Shown piece after piece: positions 33,561 to 44,292 of a DNA stretch of 64,000 nucleotides (positions within the stretch are counted from its first letter, which is position 1; the number at the start of each line of letters is the position of its first letter). The notes under the pieces were generated by a model that saw only the letters and a list, made by a program, of their open reading frames with translations, did no database searches and was not told where the DNA came from. Location of the stretch: NCBI GenBank assembly GCA_037349315.1, contig JBAIAC010000007.1:20256501-20320500 (forward strand), written 5' to 3'. Source of the stretch: Chelydra serpentina. Lineage: Eukaryota; Chordata; Testudines; Chelydridae. The translations under genes and the position numbers were made by a program.

Positions 33561-34229
33561 ATTTCAATGAATAAAACACAGGAACAAGTTTTATTTATAA
33601 AAAGTTGGGTTTGAGTTGTAAAGGCTGGGGAAAGGGATCGTTTATCTATCTCTTAGCATTTTATGTTGCCACCCACCACCATTTGAGTGCCTTCTACATA
33701 GAATCAATAGCAATAGAAAGTTCACTAGGGAACATCATGGAGTCTCTGGCCTGTCTCCCTTTTTGGGTAAACTCTGCTTTGGGGATGTTACTTTCTCTCT
33801 CTCTGTAGGTGTATAAAGATTTTATTAATTTCTTTTTTTTTTTTTTTGGTAGGGATTAAGGGTAGAAGGGGATATGTCAGTGTTGTGAGTGTCATTCTTA
33901 TAGTGGAAAAGCTTTCAACTTCATCTTTAGGATTTGGTTCCTAATGATTTTAAACTTAGTATCTTTTGACTAATTATAAACAATTAATTATAAATACACT
34001 TCTAAAACCTGGGGAGACTGTTGCAAAGTGGGCAGTTTTAGGAAAAAAGTCAGTCTTGTGGTTAAGGGGACTAGAAGTCAAATATATATTCAACACAAGC
34101 AGAGCCTTTTGAAATCAGGTAAGGGAGAAGAGTAGAAAATAATGCTATGGAGTCCATTACAGGCCTTATGCTGTAGATCTAATTGATGTCGGTAGATCTA
34201 GATAGTATAGTGATAGGTGTTTTACAAAA
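33561..34229. other. Unassigned spacer
   Basis: AT-rich with a long T run near 33832-33847. No gene recognised. Confidence 0.5.
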
Positions 34230-34430
34230 TCCCAAGTCAGAGAGACAGAGGTGGGTTCAAGTCCTGGTTCTGCCACAGACTTCCTGTCTGAACTTGGGCA
34301 AGTCACTTAACCTTTCTTTGCCTCTGTTTCCTCATCTTTAAAATAAGGATAATACTTCCTTCCCTTGTATTGTGCAGTGTCGTTCATTAATATTTTTGGA
34401 TGGGAGGCGCAGTCAAAGACTAAAAATATG
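34230..34430 (+). repeat. CORE/MIR-type SINE
   Basis: 'caagtcctggttctgccac', 'aacttgggcaagtcacttaa', 'tgcctctgtttcctcatctt' and 'aaaataaggataatacttcc' give the full SINE order. Confidence 0.75.
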
Positions 34431-34899
34431 AAGCACTATTAACTTTGACTCATGAAAAGTTTGTCACCAAAAGCAACAGTTGACAATTTGCTAACATTTT
34501 TGTCAAACAGAAAAACAAAAGGCCTCCACAATTTCTCAGTTCCTTTTTGACCATAAGTGAAAGGCAGACTTCCCTCTTCTCCCCCCGCCCCAATAAATGC
34601 AGTGTGTTCATTTTGCTTTGCAAAACAGGAAAGCACAATGACATTTTCATCATTGGAGTGGCCACACCATGCCTGAAACTTCAGGAAAATTCCTGAAATT
34701 CACAGCATATTTTGGCACTTGGGAATTTTTTCAGCAGACTTTGATACCTTAAGAGCCAGTCAAATCGGACTGGTTGGGGCAGGGGGGCAGAAGGTAGCTC
34801 CCAAAACCAAAGGCTTGGAGTCATGCCTGGTTGGATGCCAGGAAGGGAAGCTGCTGCCGGTTAAACAAAATTAAGGAAACAAAGTGATCTGCTTATTCT
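34431..34899. other. Unassigned spacer
   Basis: No repeat ends or coding signal seen. Confidence 0.5.
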
Positions 34900-35125
34900 A
34901 ATAATACTTTACACTTCCATAGCACCTGCTGTCTGAAGCCCTCCCAGCACTTTACCAAACCCAATGAATTACACTTCACTTACCTGCCACGCGGTAGGTT
35001 ACTCTTTAGCCACTGAGGATACAGAGGCACAGAGAAGTTAAGTGACTTGCTCAAGTCTGTAGCAGAGCAGGAAACAAAAAACCACAAATCTCCCAGACTC
35101 AGCGCTTATCCCACCAGCGAGGGCT
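34900..35125 (-). repeat. CORE/MIR-type SINE, antisense
   Basis: 'ggatacagaggcacagagaa', 'gttaagtgacttgctcaag' and 'agcagagcaggaaac' are the reverse complement of the SINE core. Confidence 0.7.
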
Positions 35126-36112
35126 TCCACATATGCAGAACTCATTTTGTAAACACTCGTCTCAGGGATGTGTGGAACCAGACATAGCCCTGAAAACCTT
35201 TCAATTCTGATTCGGAATAAAAGGAACTTACAGATATCAGAGCCACCTAATTAATTACCAGGACCTGGGGAATTCAGAGGAAATTTACTTGGGAAATATC
35301 TAGAGCCAATCAGATTGGCCTAAGGCCCCTGATTGTTTACTCAACCTCTTTGCTCATGCAACCAACTCCCACTGTGGCATTTGCCTTCCTGCCGGAATAG
35401 CAGAATGTGCACTTACCTCTCATCCAGCACGTACCCAACCATGCACTCCATCCTCTAAATACCAGTGCCAGCCCTGGGCCTCAGCTATCCCATTCCAACA
35501 GTTAAGTCACAGGCCTGTTGGATCATGGCACAACCCCTGTGGCTAGAGCTGTAAACCTTGGAGTCACTTCGCTCTGCAATAAATGAATTATGTAAGTATG
35601 TACATTTCAATTACTGAATGCTTTTGAGGGATATTTCCAGACCATATTATTTGTGGGTTTTTCCTCTGGCAATGGAGCCATCCGTGAGGTTTTTAAACCA
35701 GAATGACACCTGGGTTGTAGCATTTATGGGAATGGCCCATTTCATATTTGGCACTCTAAATGTCCCACAGAAATATGTTTCACAGATGGGGTGATCATTG
35801 AAACAAACAGGGAAGCGAACACAATGTTGGCAATTGTTATGCTTTGGCAACATGTCTACTTTAATTTTAGACTTCCTTGATGGCTGTGTTGGCCCTTCAC
35901 AGCCATGGCCCCTGGATATTGTGGAACAGAGTTTGGGTTTTTTTATAGTACTATTTATACTTATTGTATCACAGCATTCTACAAAGTAACAAAATCACAG
36001 GGGCTATTTAAGTGAATAAAGAAGCTTTGAGATGCCCAGTGGTTCACATGCCCCCTTGGATGTTGATTTGATTTACTGTATTTATTAGTTGTCATATGGT
36101 AGCCCCAGCTAG
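35126..36112. other. Unassigned spacer
   Basis: No gene or repeat recognised with confidence. Confidence 0.5.
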
Positions 36113-37065
36113 ATGCCCCAAATAAAATGAGAGCCCCATTGTATCAGGTGCTATGCAAACAAACAGTGAAAGAACATCCATGCCTCAAAGAGCTTGCAAA
36201 CTAAAGACAAGACAGACAAGGGAGAAGGGAAAGAAGTGATTTGCCCAAGGCAGGGGTGGGCAAACGTTTTGGCCCGAGGGCCACATCTGGGTATGGAAAT
36301 TGTACAGCGGGCCATGAATGCTCACAAAAATGGGGGTTGGGGTGCGGGAGAGGGTGAGGGCTCTGGGGTAGGGGTGCGGGCTCTGGGGTGGGGCCAGAAA
36401 TGAGGGGTTCAGGGTGCAGGAGGGGGCTCCAGGCTGGGGAGGGCGTATGGAAGGGGGTGAGGGCTGTGGCTGGGGGTGTTGGCACTGGGGTGGGGCTGGG
36501 GATGAGGAATTTGAGGGGTAGGAAGGTGCTCTGTGCTGGGATCGAGGGGTTTGGAGGGCAGCAGGGGGATCAGGGCTAGGGCAGGGGGTTGGGGAGAATC
36601 TCAGGGGTGCAGGCTACAGGCGACACTTACCTCAAGCAGCTCCTGGAAGCAGCAGCATGTCCTTTCTCCAGCTCCTACGTGGATGCGCGGCCAGGCAGCT
36701 GTGCATGCTGCCCCATCTGCAGGACCACCCCTGCAGCTCCCATTGGAGGCCAGAAGGGGCCATTGGAGCGGGGCCATTGAAGCATGCAGGAACCAGATGT
36801 GGGCCATGGTCGCGGCTTTCGGGAGCCACGTGGAGTGTTCCCCGACACTGTGCCCCAGCTGGAGTGCAGGAGGGGGGCAAGCCCCAAACCCCACTCTCCA
36901 GCAGGAGCTCGAGGGCCAGCTTAAAACAGCTGGTGGGCCGGATGTGGTCCAGGGGCTGTAGTTTGCCCACCCTTGGCCCAAGGTCACATAGGTCAGTGGC
37001 AGAGTCAAAATTTTAGACTTCCAGTCCAGTGCCCTACCCACTAGCCCATAGTACCTCCCATTGTG
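36113..37065 (-). repeat. SINE, antisense, interrupted by a hAT element
   Basis: The first part (36113-36250: 'tcaggtgctatgcaaacaaa', 'tcaaagagcttgcaaactaa', 'agtgatttgcccaagg') continues after the hAT element as 'tcacataggtcagtggcag' and 'cttccagtccagtgccctac' (36984-37065). Removing the insert and one copy of GCCCAAGG restores a continuous antisense SINE. Confidence 0.75.
36251..36975. mobile_element. Non-autonomous hAT element A, 725 bp
   Basis: It begins CAGGGGTGGGCAAACG and ends GTAGTTTGCCCACCCTTG; the ends are inverted repeats. The 8-bp duplication GCCCAAGG is perfect (36243-36250 and 36976-36983). The interior is G-rich with short 'gctctggggtggggc' repeats and no transposase. Frames of 63-163 codons on both strands are compositional. 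Element B at 55167-55890 is a near full-length relative in the same orientation. Confidence 0.92.
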
Positions 37066-37249
37066 ATGGGGCAATATTGTCTTCAACGCCATGACTAGCC
37101 CTTACTGTGTGATGTCTTGGAAAATGTATCTTTAGTAGTCATTTGAACAGTTGATGCATCCCAGTTAGCAGGGATGAGAATGAGGAACAAACCCAAAATT
37201 CTGTAAGTTTGGGTTTAGGTTTAGGTTCAGCTTGTTACAGAAAGAAGGG

Positions 37250-38989
37250 ACAGAAGCAAAGTTTGGTTTCTCAACATAACTTCCCCAAAGACCAAGTCCA
37301 TTCCCATTTTATTAGCAAACCATTGATTATTACTCTGAGTATGTCCTTTCAACTGGTTGTGTGCCCAATTTACAGTAATTTCATCCCACATTTTCCTAGT
37401 TTGCTTATGAGAATGCCACGTGGGATTGTGTCAAAAGCCTTACTAAAATCAAGATATATTGCATCTACTGCTTCCCTACCCCCTAGGCCATAACCATGTC
37501 AAAGGAGGAAATCGGGTTGGTTTGACACAATTTGTTCTTGGGAAATCCATGTTGGCTAATCCTTACAAACCTATTATCCTTTAGGTGCTTCCAAACTGTT
37601 TGTTTAATCATTTGATCCCAACAGCTTTCCAGGTTTTGTAGTTAGACTGACTGGTCTATAATTTCCCAGGTCCTCTTTGTTCCTCTTTTTAAAGATAGGT
37701 ACTATGTTTGCCCTTCTCCAGTCCTCTGCAATCTCACCCATCCTCCATGAGTTCTCAAAGATAACTGTTCCAAGGGCCTACACTTTACTTTGTCTCTCTC
37801 TTGCTCTGAATGTATTTATAGACCCTCCTCAATGTCTTCTATGTTCCTTGCTAGATAAAACTCAATCTGTGCCTTAACCTTTCTGATTTTGTCCCTACAT
37901 GATTGTACTATTCTTTGGAATGCCTGCTTAGCAATTTGTGTCTGTTTCCACATTTTGTAGGATTCCTTTTTGATTTTCTGGCCATTAAAGATCTCATGAA
38001 GCAGCAATATTGGCTTACTGTTCTTCCTATCTTTTCTTCGCACTGGAATAGTTTTCAGTTGCACATTTAATATTGTCTCCTTGAGAAACTGCCATCTGTC
38101 CTGAACTACTTTATCCCTTAGATTTCCTTTCCATAGGACCTTACTTACCACTTCTTGCAATTTGTTAAAGTCTGCTTTTTTGAAGTCCATTGTCCTTATT
38201 CTCACTCTCTCCTTTCCTTAGAACCATAAAATCTATCATTTCACGATCGCTTTCATCCAAAATGCCTTCCATCTTCAGATTTGCAACCAATTCCTCCTCA
38301 TTGGTCAGAATCAAGTCTAAAATGGCTGTCCCTCTGGCTAACGGCCTCCATTTTCTGAAACAAAAAGTCTCCAAAACATTCCAATAACTTATTGGGAATT
38401 TTGTGTTTTACCATATTACTTTTCTAACAGATGTCTGGGTTGTTAAAGTCTCTCATTATTACCAGGTCTTGTGTTTTGGGTATTTTTGTTATTTGTTCTA
38501 GAAATGCCTTATCCACCTCCTCTTCCTGATTCAGTTATTTATAGTAGACCACTACCCGGACATTGCCCCTATTTTTTCCATTTTATCTCTACCCAGAGAC
38601 TTTCAATTGGTCTGCCTCTCACCCCCTTCTGCATCTCAGAACAAGTGTATATATTCTAGATGTATAATGCATCACCTCCTCTCTTTTTCCCCTGCCTAGC
38701 CTTCCTGTAGAAGCTATATTCCAGTCATGAGATTTTTTCCCACCACATCTCCATGACACCAATTAATCCATAATTACGTTTATGTACTAATACGTCCTGT
38801 TCTTTTTTATTCTCCGTGCTCCTTGCAATTGTGTCCAGACATCTAATATATCAAGTAGATTCCCCCACTGATTTCACTCTTGTTGCTCCTATGACCTTAT
38901 TGTAATTTTCCATGTCTCCTCCTCCCCCAACATTTAGCTCCCTATTAAGGTTGCTTTTTTTTAAGCTTACCTGTGGGCTTTTGCACTTG
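37250..38989 (-). pseudogene. CR1 LINE ORF2 fragment, degenerate
   Basis: Read on the minus strand, the order is endonuclease part (words like WWEKISHDWN and MRDFNNPDIC, whose family form is DFNHPDIC), a ..AILDLILTNEEELV.. segment, the linker (MWKQTQIAKQAFQRIVQSCR), then reverse transcriptase words (GEIAEDWRRANIVPIFKK, YRPVSLT-like, and YLDFSKAFDT near 37427-37460). This is the CR1 ORF2 order. A piece between linker and RT is missing near 37770, the frame is broken by several stops and shifts, and the RT is truncated near 37250. CR1 copies nick DNA and reverse-transcribe their RNA; this one cannot. Confidence 0.85.
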
Positions 38990-38994
38990 CCCCT

Positions 38995-40062
38995 TGTCAA
39001 GCTGTCCGGAGTGGCTCAGGAGCATGAGTACCAACCTCAGGGCAGACTTTTAAGAAGCAGGGCATACATCCCTAATTGGCTGTGAGCACCATACTTAGAT
39101 TTCACCAACCAAGTATCAAGAGTGAACTCCTCCGGCACTGTAACAGCCTCAACATGGAGTCACAGATAGTCCGATTGGATACTCCAATTCAGCTTGCCAC
39201 TCAGTTAAGCTTGCCTTTGTAATAGATGGTCCCTTACACCAAAAATCACAATAATACTCAGGTTACTCTGAGTCCCACAGGACCGGTCACTTACCCCAGG
39301 TCAACTGCACCTCAATTGCACACCAAAGACAATCCTTAGAGCGAATTCTATAATAAACTAACTAAAGATTTATTAACTAAGACAAAGAAATGAGTGTTAT
39401 TTACAAGGTTGAAGCAGGTAAACACACACAAACGTGTTACAGTCTTAGGTTCCAAAAGGCAATAGAGGTTTCTGTAATATGAAATCTCTATATGTCCTCT
39501 ATGGCTAACCCAGGCTAACCAGGTGGGGATCCCTTGCTTATGCTTAGAAATCTTGCCCTCTCAAAGTCCAAGCAGCATAGAGATGCAGTTTCTTCCGGTC
39601 AGAAATTTTTATTCCCTTCTCCCAGAGTTCAAGCTGATGTGGCGAGTCCCCATGCACATCTCTTCCTGGGTGTGGGCAGGAGCGCACACAATGTTCCACA
39701 ATGGTTTGTCTACTGTCTATGGGCCTTCTTTTTGGGTACAGGAGATAACACCTCCTGTGGTAAACCAGTGTTTCACATTTGATACTGCTTCTCTCCTGAC
39801 TGTAGGGTTTACGGTTTCAGACAAACACTTAAATATTACCTTATAACATTGGATAGATATACTATAAATCAGATTAATGCATGCAGCAACTTACAAGCAT
39901 GTCATAAAGCCTAAACACTAAACATTTTCATAAACCTAATGCCTATTTTAACAATAGTAAAACATAGATAAGTTGGACTGAGTTCCAGCTATGCATTTGT
40001 CAGTGTTAAATTGAGACCTACGGGCCTTGGCATGAGCTGGCGCCTGGTTGGAAAGCATCACA
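38995..40062. mobile_element. Solo LTR inside CR1, 1068 bp
   Basis: It starts TGTCAAGCTGTCC and ends AAGCATCACA, so it has TG...CA ends. A perfect 5-bp duplication CCCCT lies on both sides (38990-38994 and 40063-40067). No gag, pol or env remains. AATAAA is present on both strands near 39352-39372, so the orientation is not decided. Removing it rejoins CR1 sequence ('gcttttgcacttgcccc' with 'ttttgaagctaatttaaag'). It is an old retroviral-type LTR left by recombination. Confidence 0.85.
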
Positions 40063-40067
40063 CCCCT

Positions 40068-40155
40068 TTTGAAGCTAATTTAAAGCCCTCCTCACTAGAC
40101 AGGTGAGTCAGTGCTCAAAGAGGCACTTCCCTTTCTCAACGATATGTACATAATC
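40068..40155 (-). repeat. CR1 LINE, 5' side of the solo LTR
   Basis: 'aatttaaagccctcctcact' and 'gctcaaagaggcacttccct' continue the CR1 sequence interrupted by the LTR at 38995-40062. The outer edge is approximate. Confidence 0.55.
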
Positions 40156-40365
40156 AATATGTTCATTGGGTCTTTTCTTTGTGGCATATTCCCCCCAAAT
40201 ACCCTATATTTATGGTGTTTTTACCCCATCCCCAAAATGTATAGCACTAAATTTGGTGTGTATGGAATAGTTTGTATAATTGAAATTGCCTGCAGATTTC
40301 TCAATCTAGAGACTGATGACTAACGTTAAGGAACTTGACATGAGGTTTTGTGTGGTAGAATCTTA

Positions 40366-40385
40366 GGGTATGTCTACACTACGGG
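40366..40385 (+). repeat. Transposase-side terminal inverted repeat, copy 2
   Basis: GGGTATGTCTACACTAC directly follows TTA. It is identical over 17 bases to the reverse of the right end of copy 1. Confidence 0.9.
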
Positions 40386-40743
40386 AATAGTTCGATTTAT
40401 CTTAAACCGAACTGGTGAAATCGATTTTACAAACTCGATCGTGCGAATCCACACCAAGGACATTAATTCGAGTTTGTGAGTCCACACTAACAGGGCAAGC
40501 ATCGACAATGCAAGCGGTGCACTGTGGGTAGCTATCCCACAGTTCCCGCAGTCCCCGCTGCCCATTGGAATTCTGGGTCTAGCCCCCAGTGCCTTCTGGG
40601 GCCAAAAATGTGTCGAGGGTGGTTATAGGTAAATGTCATCATTCGACCCACACTCCCGCCCTCCCTACGTGAAAGCGCTGGCGGGCAATTACATCGTGCC
40701 CTTTTCTGGTGATTGACAGCGCGGACGCCACAGGACAGCGAGC

Positions 40744-42027
40744 ATGGAGCCCTCCGCGATTATCGCTGCTGTTCTGTCCGTTGTCAACACCTCACGCCTT
40801 ATCGTCCACCTTTTCCAGAGGCAGATGCAGATAAATCTGGCGAGGAGACAACGGAAGCTCCGTGAGGACATGAACTCTGAGAGGGGCACAGACCTCTCGC
40901 AAAGCACGGGACCCCGGCCCCTAGACATCATGGTGGCAATGGGTCACGTTGATCCTGTGGAACGGCGCTTCTGGGCCAGGGAAACAAGCACTGACTGGTG
41001 GGACCGCATAGTGCTGCAGGTCTGGGATGAATCACAGTGGCTGGGAAACTTTTGTATGCGTAAGGGCACTTTCCTGGAACTTTGTGAGTTGCTGTCCCCT
41101 GCCCTGAAGCGCCAGGACACCCGGATGCGAGCTGCCCTGACTATCCAGAAGCGAGTGGCTATAGCCCTCTGGAAGCTTGCAACGCCAGACAGCTACCGGT
41201 CAGTCGCGAATCAATTTGGAGTGGGCAAGTCTACCGTGGGGGTTGCTGTGATGCAGGTAGCCCATGCAATCGTTGACCTGCTGCTCTCAAAGGTAGTGAC
41301 CCTTGGAGACGTGCAGGTGATCATAGATGGCTTTTCTGCTATGGGATTTCCAAACTGCGGCGGGGCTATTGATGGGACACACATCCCCATCCTTGGACCG
41401 GCCCACCAAGGCAGCCAGTACATTAACCGGAAGGGTTATTTTTCTATGGTGCTGCAAGCACTAGTGGACCATAAAGGACGTTTTACAAACATCAACGTTG
41501 GATGGCTGGGCAAGGTTCATGACGCTCGTGTGTTCAGGAACTCTGGTCTGTTCAGACGGCTGCAGGAAGGTATTTTCTTCCCGGACCGCAAAATAACTGT
41601 TGGGGATGTGGAGATGCCTGTAGTGATCCTCGGGGACCCAGCCTACCCGCTAATGCCCTGGCTCATGAAGCCATACACGGGCGCCCTGGACACTGAAAAG
41701 GAGCTCTTCAACTACCAGCTGAGCAAGTGCAGGATGGTGGTGGAGTGTGCCTTTGGCCGTCTGAAAGGGAGATGGCGAAGCTTACTTACTCGCTCCGATC
41801 TCAGCCAAACAAATATCCCCATTGTGATTGCAGCTTGCTGTGTGCTCCACAATCTCTGCGAGAGCAAGGGGGAGACGTTTATGGTGGGGTGGGAGGCTGA
41901 GGCCAGTCGCCTGGCTGCTGATTACGCACAGCCGGACACCAGGGCGATTAGAAGATCACAGTGGGACATGCTGCGCATCCGGGAAGCTTTGAAAGCTAGC
42001 TTCCAGAGCGAGCGGGGTAACCAGTGA
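40744..42027 (+). CDS. HARBI1-like DDE transposase, 427 aa, copy 2
   Basis: An intact single-exon frame with the same strong-context ATG as copy 1. The catalytic triad D210 (CGGAIDGTHIPI), D298 (VILGDPAYPL) and E334 (MVVECAFGRLKGRW) is present with DD35E spacing, and the helix-turn-helix near 137-176 is unchanged. It differs from copy 1 at about 26 of 427 positions. One change hits a well-conserved block: GWPGKVHD in copy 1 is GWLGKVHD here (P255L). Other changes include D220A, W272R and R325Q. The protein could be expressed, but its SANT partner in this copy is broken. Confidence 0.94.
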   Translation: MEPSAIIAAVLSVVNTSRLIVHLFQRQMQINLARRQRKLREDMNSERGTDLSQSTGPRPLDIMVAMGHVDPVERRFWARETSTDWWDRIVLQVWDESQWLGNFCMRKGTFLELCELLSPALKRQDTRMRAALTIQKRVAIALWKLATPDSYRSVANQFGVGKSTVGVAVMQVAHAIVDLLLSKVVTLGDVQVIIDGFSAMGFPNCGGAIDGTHIPILGPAHQGSQYINRKGYFSMVLQALVDHKGRFTNINVGWLGKVHDARVFRNSGLFRRLQEGIFFPDRKITVGDVEMPVVILGDPAYPLMPWLMKPYTGALDTEKELFNYQLSKCRMVVECAFGRLKGRWRSLLTRSDLSQTNIPIVIAACCVLHNLCESKGETFMVGWEAEASRLAADYAQPDTRAIRRSQWDMLRIREALKASFQSERGNQ

Positions 42028-42146
42028 CTGTTATGCTTGTTTAAACAGAAGCTGAACCTGCCCCCGTTTCTTTACCCAGTTTCTGTTGCCTATCCTCTCC
42101 AATTACCAACCCCCTTCCCCCCCTTCATTCGACGCTTTAAAAGTAT

Positions 42147-42152
42147 AATAAA
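42147..42152 (+). terminator. Poly(A) signal of the transposase gene, copy 2
   Basis: AATAAA lies 120 bases after the stop codon, matching the signal on the minus strand in copy 1 at 18715-18720. It lies inside an open frame at 42037-42525, which argues that this frame is 3'-untranslated sequence. Confidence 0.6.
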
Positions 42153-42705
42153 GGTAACATTGTTTATTAAAACCGTCTTTATTAATGATTTCTCGGTTAA
42201 GGGTTTAACCTGGGACGCATACCGCGGTTGGGGAGCGGGTGGAGTGATGGAAAGGGCGCTTCCAAACTCGGGGAATGACATGCTCCTGCTCCCAGAGCAG
42301 TCCGCAGTGCTGGACTGCTTGTTTCAAGGGAGCCAGCAACCCCTCCTATTCACAACTGTGTGTGGTGGGGCCTGTGTGACTTTTTGGCCGTGGATTGCGG
42401 CCACTGATCCCCTGCTGCATGGATCTGTCATGCAGGCTATTGCCTGCCGCCAACGATCTGCAGCCACCCTCCACCACCTGAAAGTGACAGCCCCCCCCAT
42501 AGAGAATAGGAAAACCCCCTCCTAGAATGGCAAGTGTGCCTAGTGAATGCAATGTGAGTGTGACTTTCTGATGAACCTTTTCCCCTGTTCCCACCCTGTT
42601 ATCTGCGACTATCGTCTCAAATCACAAACCACCCCTCCCATCCCCCACAATACAACAGCCCTTTGAAAGACATTCAAGGAATCAGGATTGTTCAAAACAC
42701 AATTT

Positions 42706-42711
42706 TTTATT
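42706..42711 (-). terminator. Poly(A) signal of the SANT gene, copy 2
   Basis: TTTATT on the plus strand reads AATAAA on the gene strand, 78 bases after the SANT stop. It corresponds to 18152-18157 in copy 1. Confidence 0.6.
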
Positions 42712-42788
42712 AAGGAGAGCAAAGTTTTAGGATGACACTTGGACGGGGGCTGGGGTGTGGTGCGTTTGGAGGGAAGTCAAGGTCCCAT

Positions 42789-43271
42789 CTATATTTTTGG
42801 AAAGGAGAGCCTTCTGCTACTGGAGCAGTCCGCAGGGGTACAGTGATTATTTCTTCGGCCCCTGCCTCCCCTCGTTCTACTGACTTTGGGTGAGGGGGGA
42901 ATTGGACTTTGTGGCAGGGGAGGGCGGTTGGGAAGAACATACAGACGTGCCCTTTCCTCCATCCTCCGTTCCTGCAGAACATCAACAAGGCGGCGGAGCA
43001 TATCAGTTTGCTCCCACATTAGTCCTAGCAGCGTTTGAGTCGTCTGCTGATCTTCCAACCGCCACCTGTCCTCGCGAGCTTCAGCCCTCTGCTCCCGTTC
43101 GCTGACTGCTCGCTCGGACCTTGAGACGTCCTCTCTCCGCTGTGCAGCATCATTTCGGGAACAGACCATCAGTTCCGAAAACATGTCGTCCCAGGGGGGT
43201 TTTTTTGCGCCGCCTGATCTGCGCAAGCCTCTGGGAGGGCGATCCATGGGTAGGGAGGGAGACACTCGCAG
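42789..43271 (-). pseudogene. SANT protein exon 2, broken, copy 2
   Basis: This is homologous to 17592-18073 of copy 1, with the same charged coiled-coil-like segment and the C-terminal RRLSFPKI. Two lesions are visible. The intron ends CCCACAA instead of CCCACAG, so the acceptor AG is lost (base 43272). The Lys-Lys-rich codons near 43195-43207 read seven A and six C where copy 1 has a mixed run, a net +1 base. The frame entering from exon 1 therefore stops soon afterwards, at about 43150. The remaining 158-codon frame is not joined to exon 1. Confidence 0.82.
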
Positions 43272-43650
43272 TTGTGGGATGGGAGAAAGGGAGTGAATTC
43301 CTCAGAAAGATACATTTTCCCAAACAATGCCTATACTCTTTCCCTGTGAACAAGACCATGCATACTATCTATCACATGTGCACTCAGTACAAGGTCGAAT
43401 ATTATGTCTTTGTATTAAGTGCCAGGGGTCCTGGTGTTCTGATCACACAAGCGGAGCTGGACACTGGAAAACTGCTCTCCGGAGACCATGGTAAGCCAGT
43501 GCCTTTGGACTGCTGTGACCTAACTTCACAGCAGTGTGGTACTCCCATGTTTAAAGCACAGCTCCTAGCGGTGGCCAGTTCCTGATGCCGGCAAAACCGC
43601 TTGGCTACAAGGGCTCGCACACACGTTTTCCCCCCGCCCACCCCCTCCGC

Positions 43651-44152
43651 GGTGCCGGTACCGGGAACTCTCCCTGCCCGCAACCCGCCGTGGTTTAACG
43701 GCTCGCCTACCTTCCCCACCCCCTCCGCGTGGCCGTTCCAGGGAACTCTGCCTGTCTGCGCTCCGCTGTGCTGTAACGGCTCAGATACGCTCCCCACCCC
43801 CTCCGGGTGGCCGGTCCAGATAGCTCTGGCTGCCCGCGCACGGCTGTGTGCTAACGGCTCTCCTAACCTCCCCACCCCCTCCGCGTGGCCGGTCCAGGGA
43901 ACTCTGCCTGTCTGCGCTCCGCTGTGTTGTAATGGCTCAGATACCCTCCCCTCCCCCTCCGCGTGGCCGGTCCAGGGAACTCTGGCAGCCTGCGCACGGC
44001 TGTGTGCTAACGGCTCGCCTAGCCTCCCCACCCCCTCCGCATGGCCGGTCCAGGGAGCTCTCCCTGCCTGCGCACGGCTGTGTGTTAACGGCTCGCCTAG
44101 CCTCCCCACCCCTTCCGCGTGGCCGGTTCAGGGAACTCTCCCTGCCTGCGCA
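43651..44152. repeat. GC-rich minisatellite, 78-bp unit, about 6.5 copies
   Basis: The GTGGCCGGT-type landmark recurs at 43729, 43807, 43885, 43963, 44041 and 44119, exactly 78 bp apart, with a diverged first unit at about 43651. Units at 43729 and 43885 share a 'gcctgtctgcgctccgctgt' segment, while those at 43807 and 43963 share 'gcgcacggctgtgtgctaac', so an alternating two-unit (156-bp) pattern has arisen. Because 78 is a multiple of three, long spurious frames (190 and 235 codons) run through it. Confidence 0.92.
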
Positions 44153-44292
44153 CCGCAAAGTTTCTGCGGTTAGCCTCACTGCTACCACCCCCCACCCCCC
44201 CCGCATGTCTGCCAACCGCCAGTTGTCGTTCATTAAAGGAAAAATCAAGGAGTCACTATACTAATAAAAACACCCATTCAAACCAGGGCACC

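Noticed and set aside
36201..37092. Several frames of 94-163 codons on both strands
   Set aside because: They lie within hAT element A, overlap in all frames and owe their length to GC richness. The same happens in element B at 55149-55914.
42037..42525. 162-codon frame just after the transposase stop (195 codons at 18243-18830 in copy 1)
   Set aside because: It begins about 10 bases after the stop and includes the AATAAA signal, so it is best read as 3'-untranslated sequence. The two copies are similar enough at the DNA level that a shared open frame is weak evidence. Codon-substitution analysis over many copies would decide.
43402..44173. Long frames of 235 codons (-) and 190 codons (+) with repetitive protein
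   Set aside because: They run through the 78-bp minisatellite, whose unit is a multiple of three, so any stop-free frame stays open through all units. They have no relatives in copy 1 at the same length and no domain.
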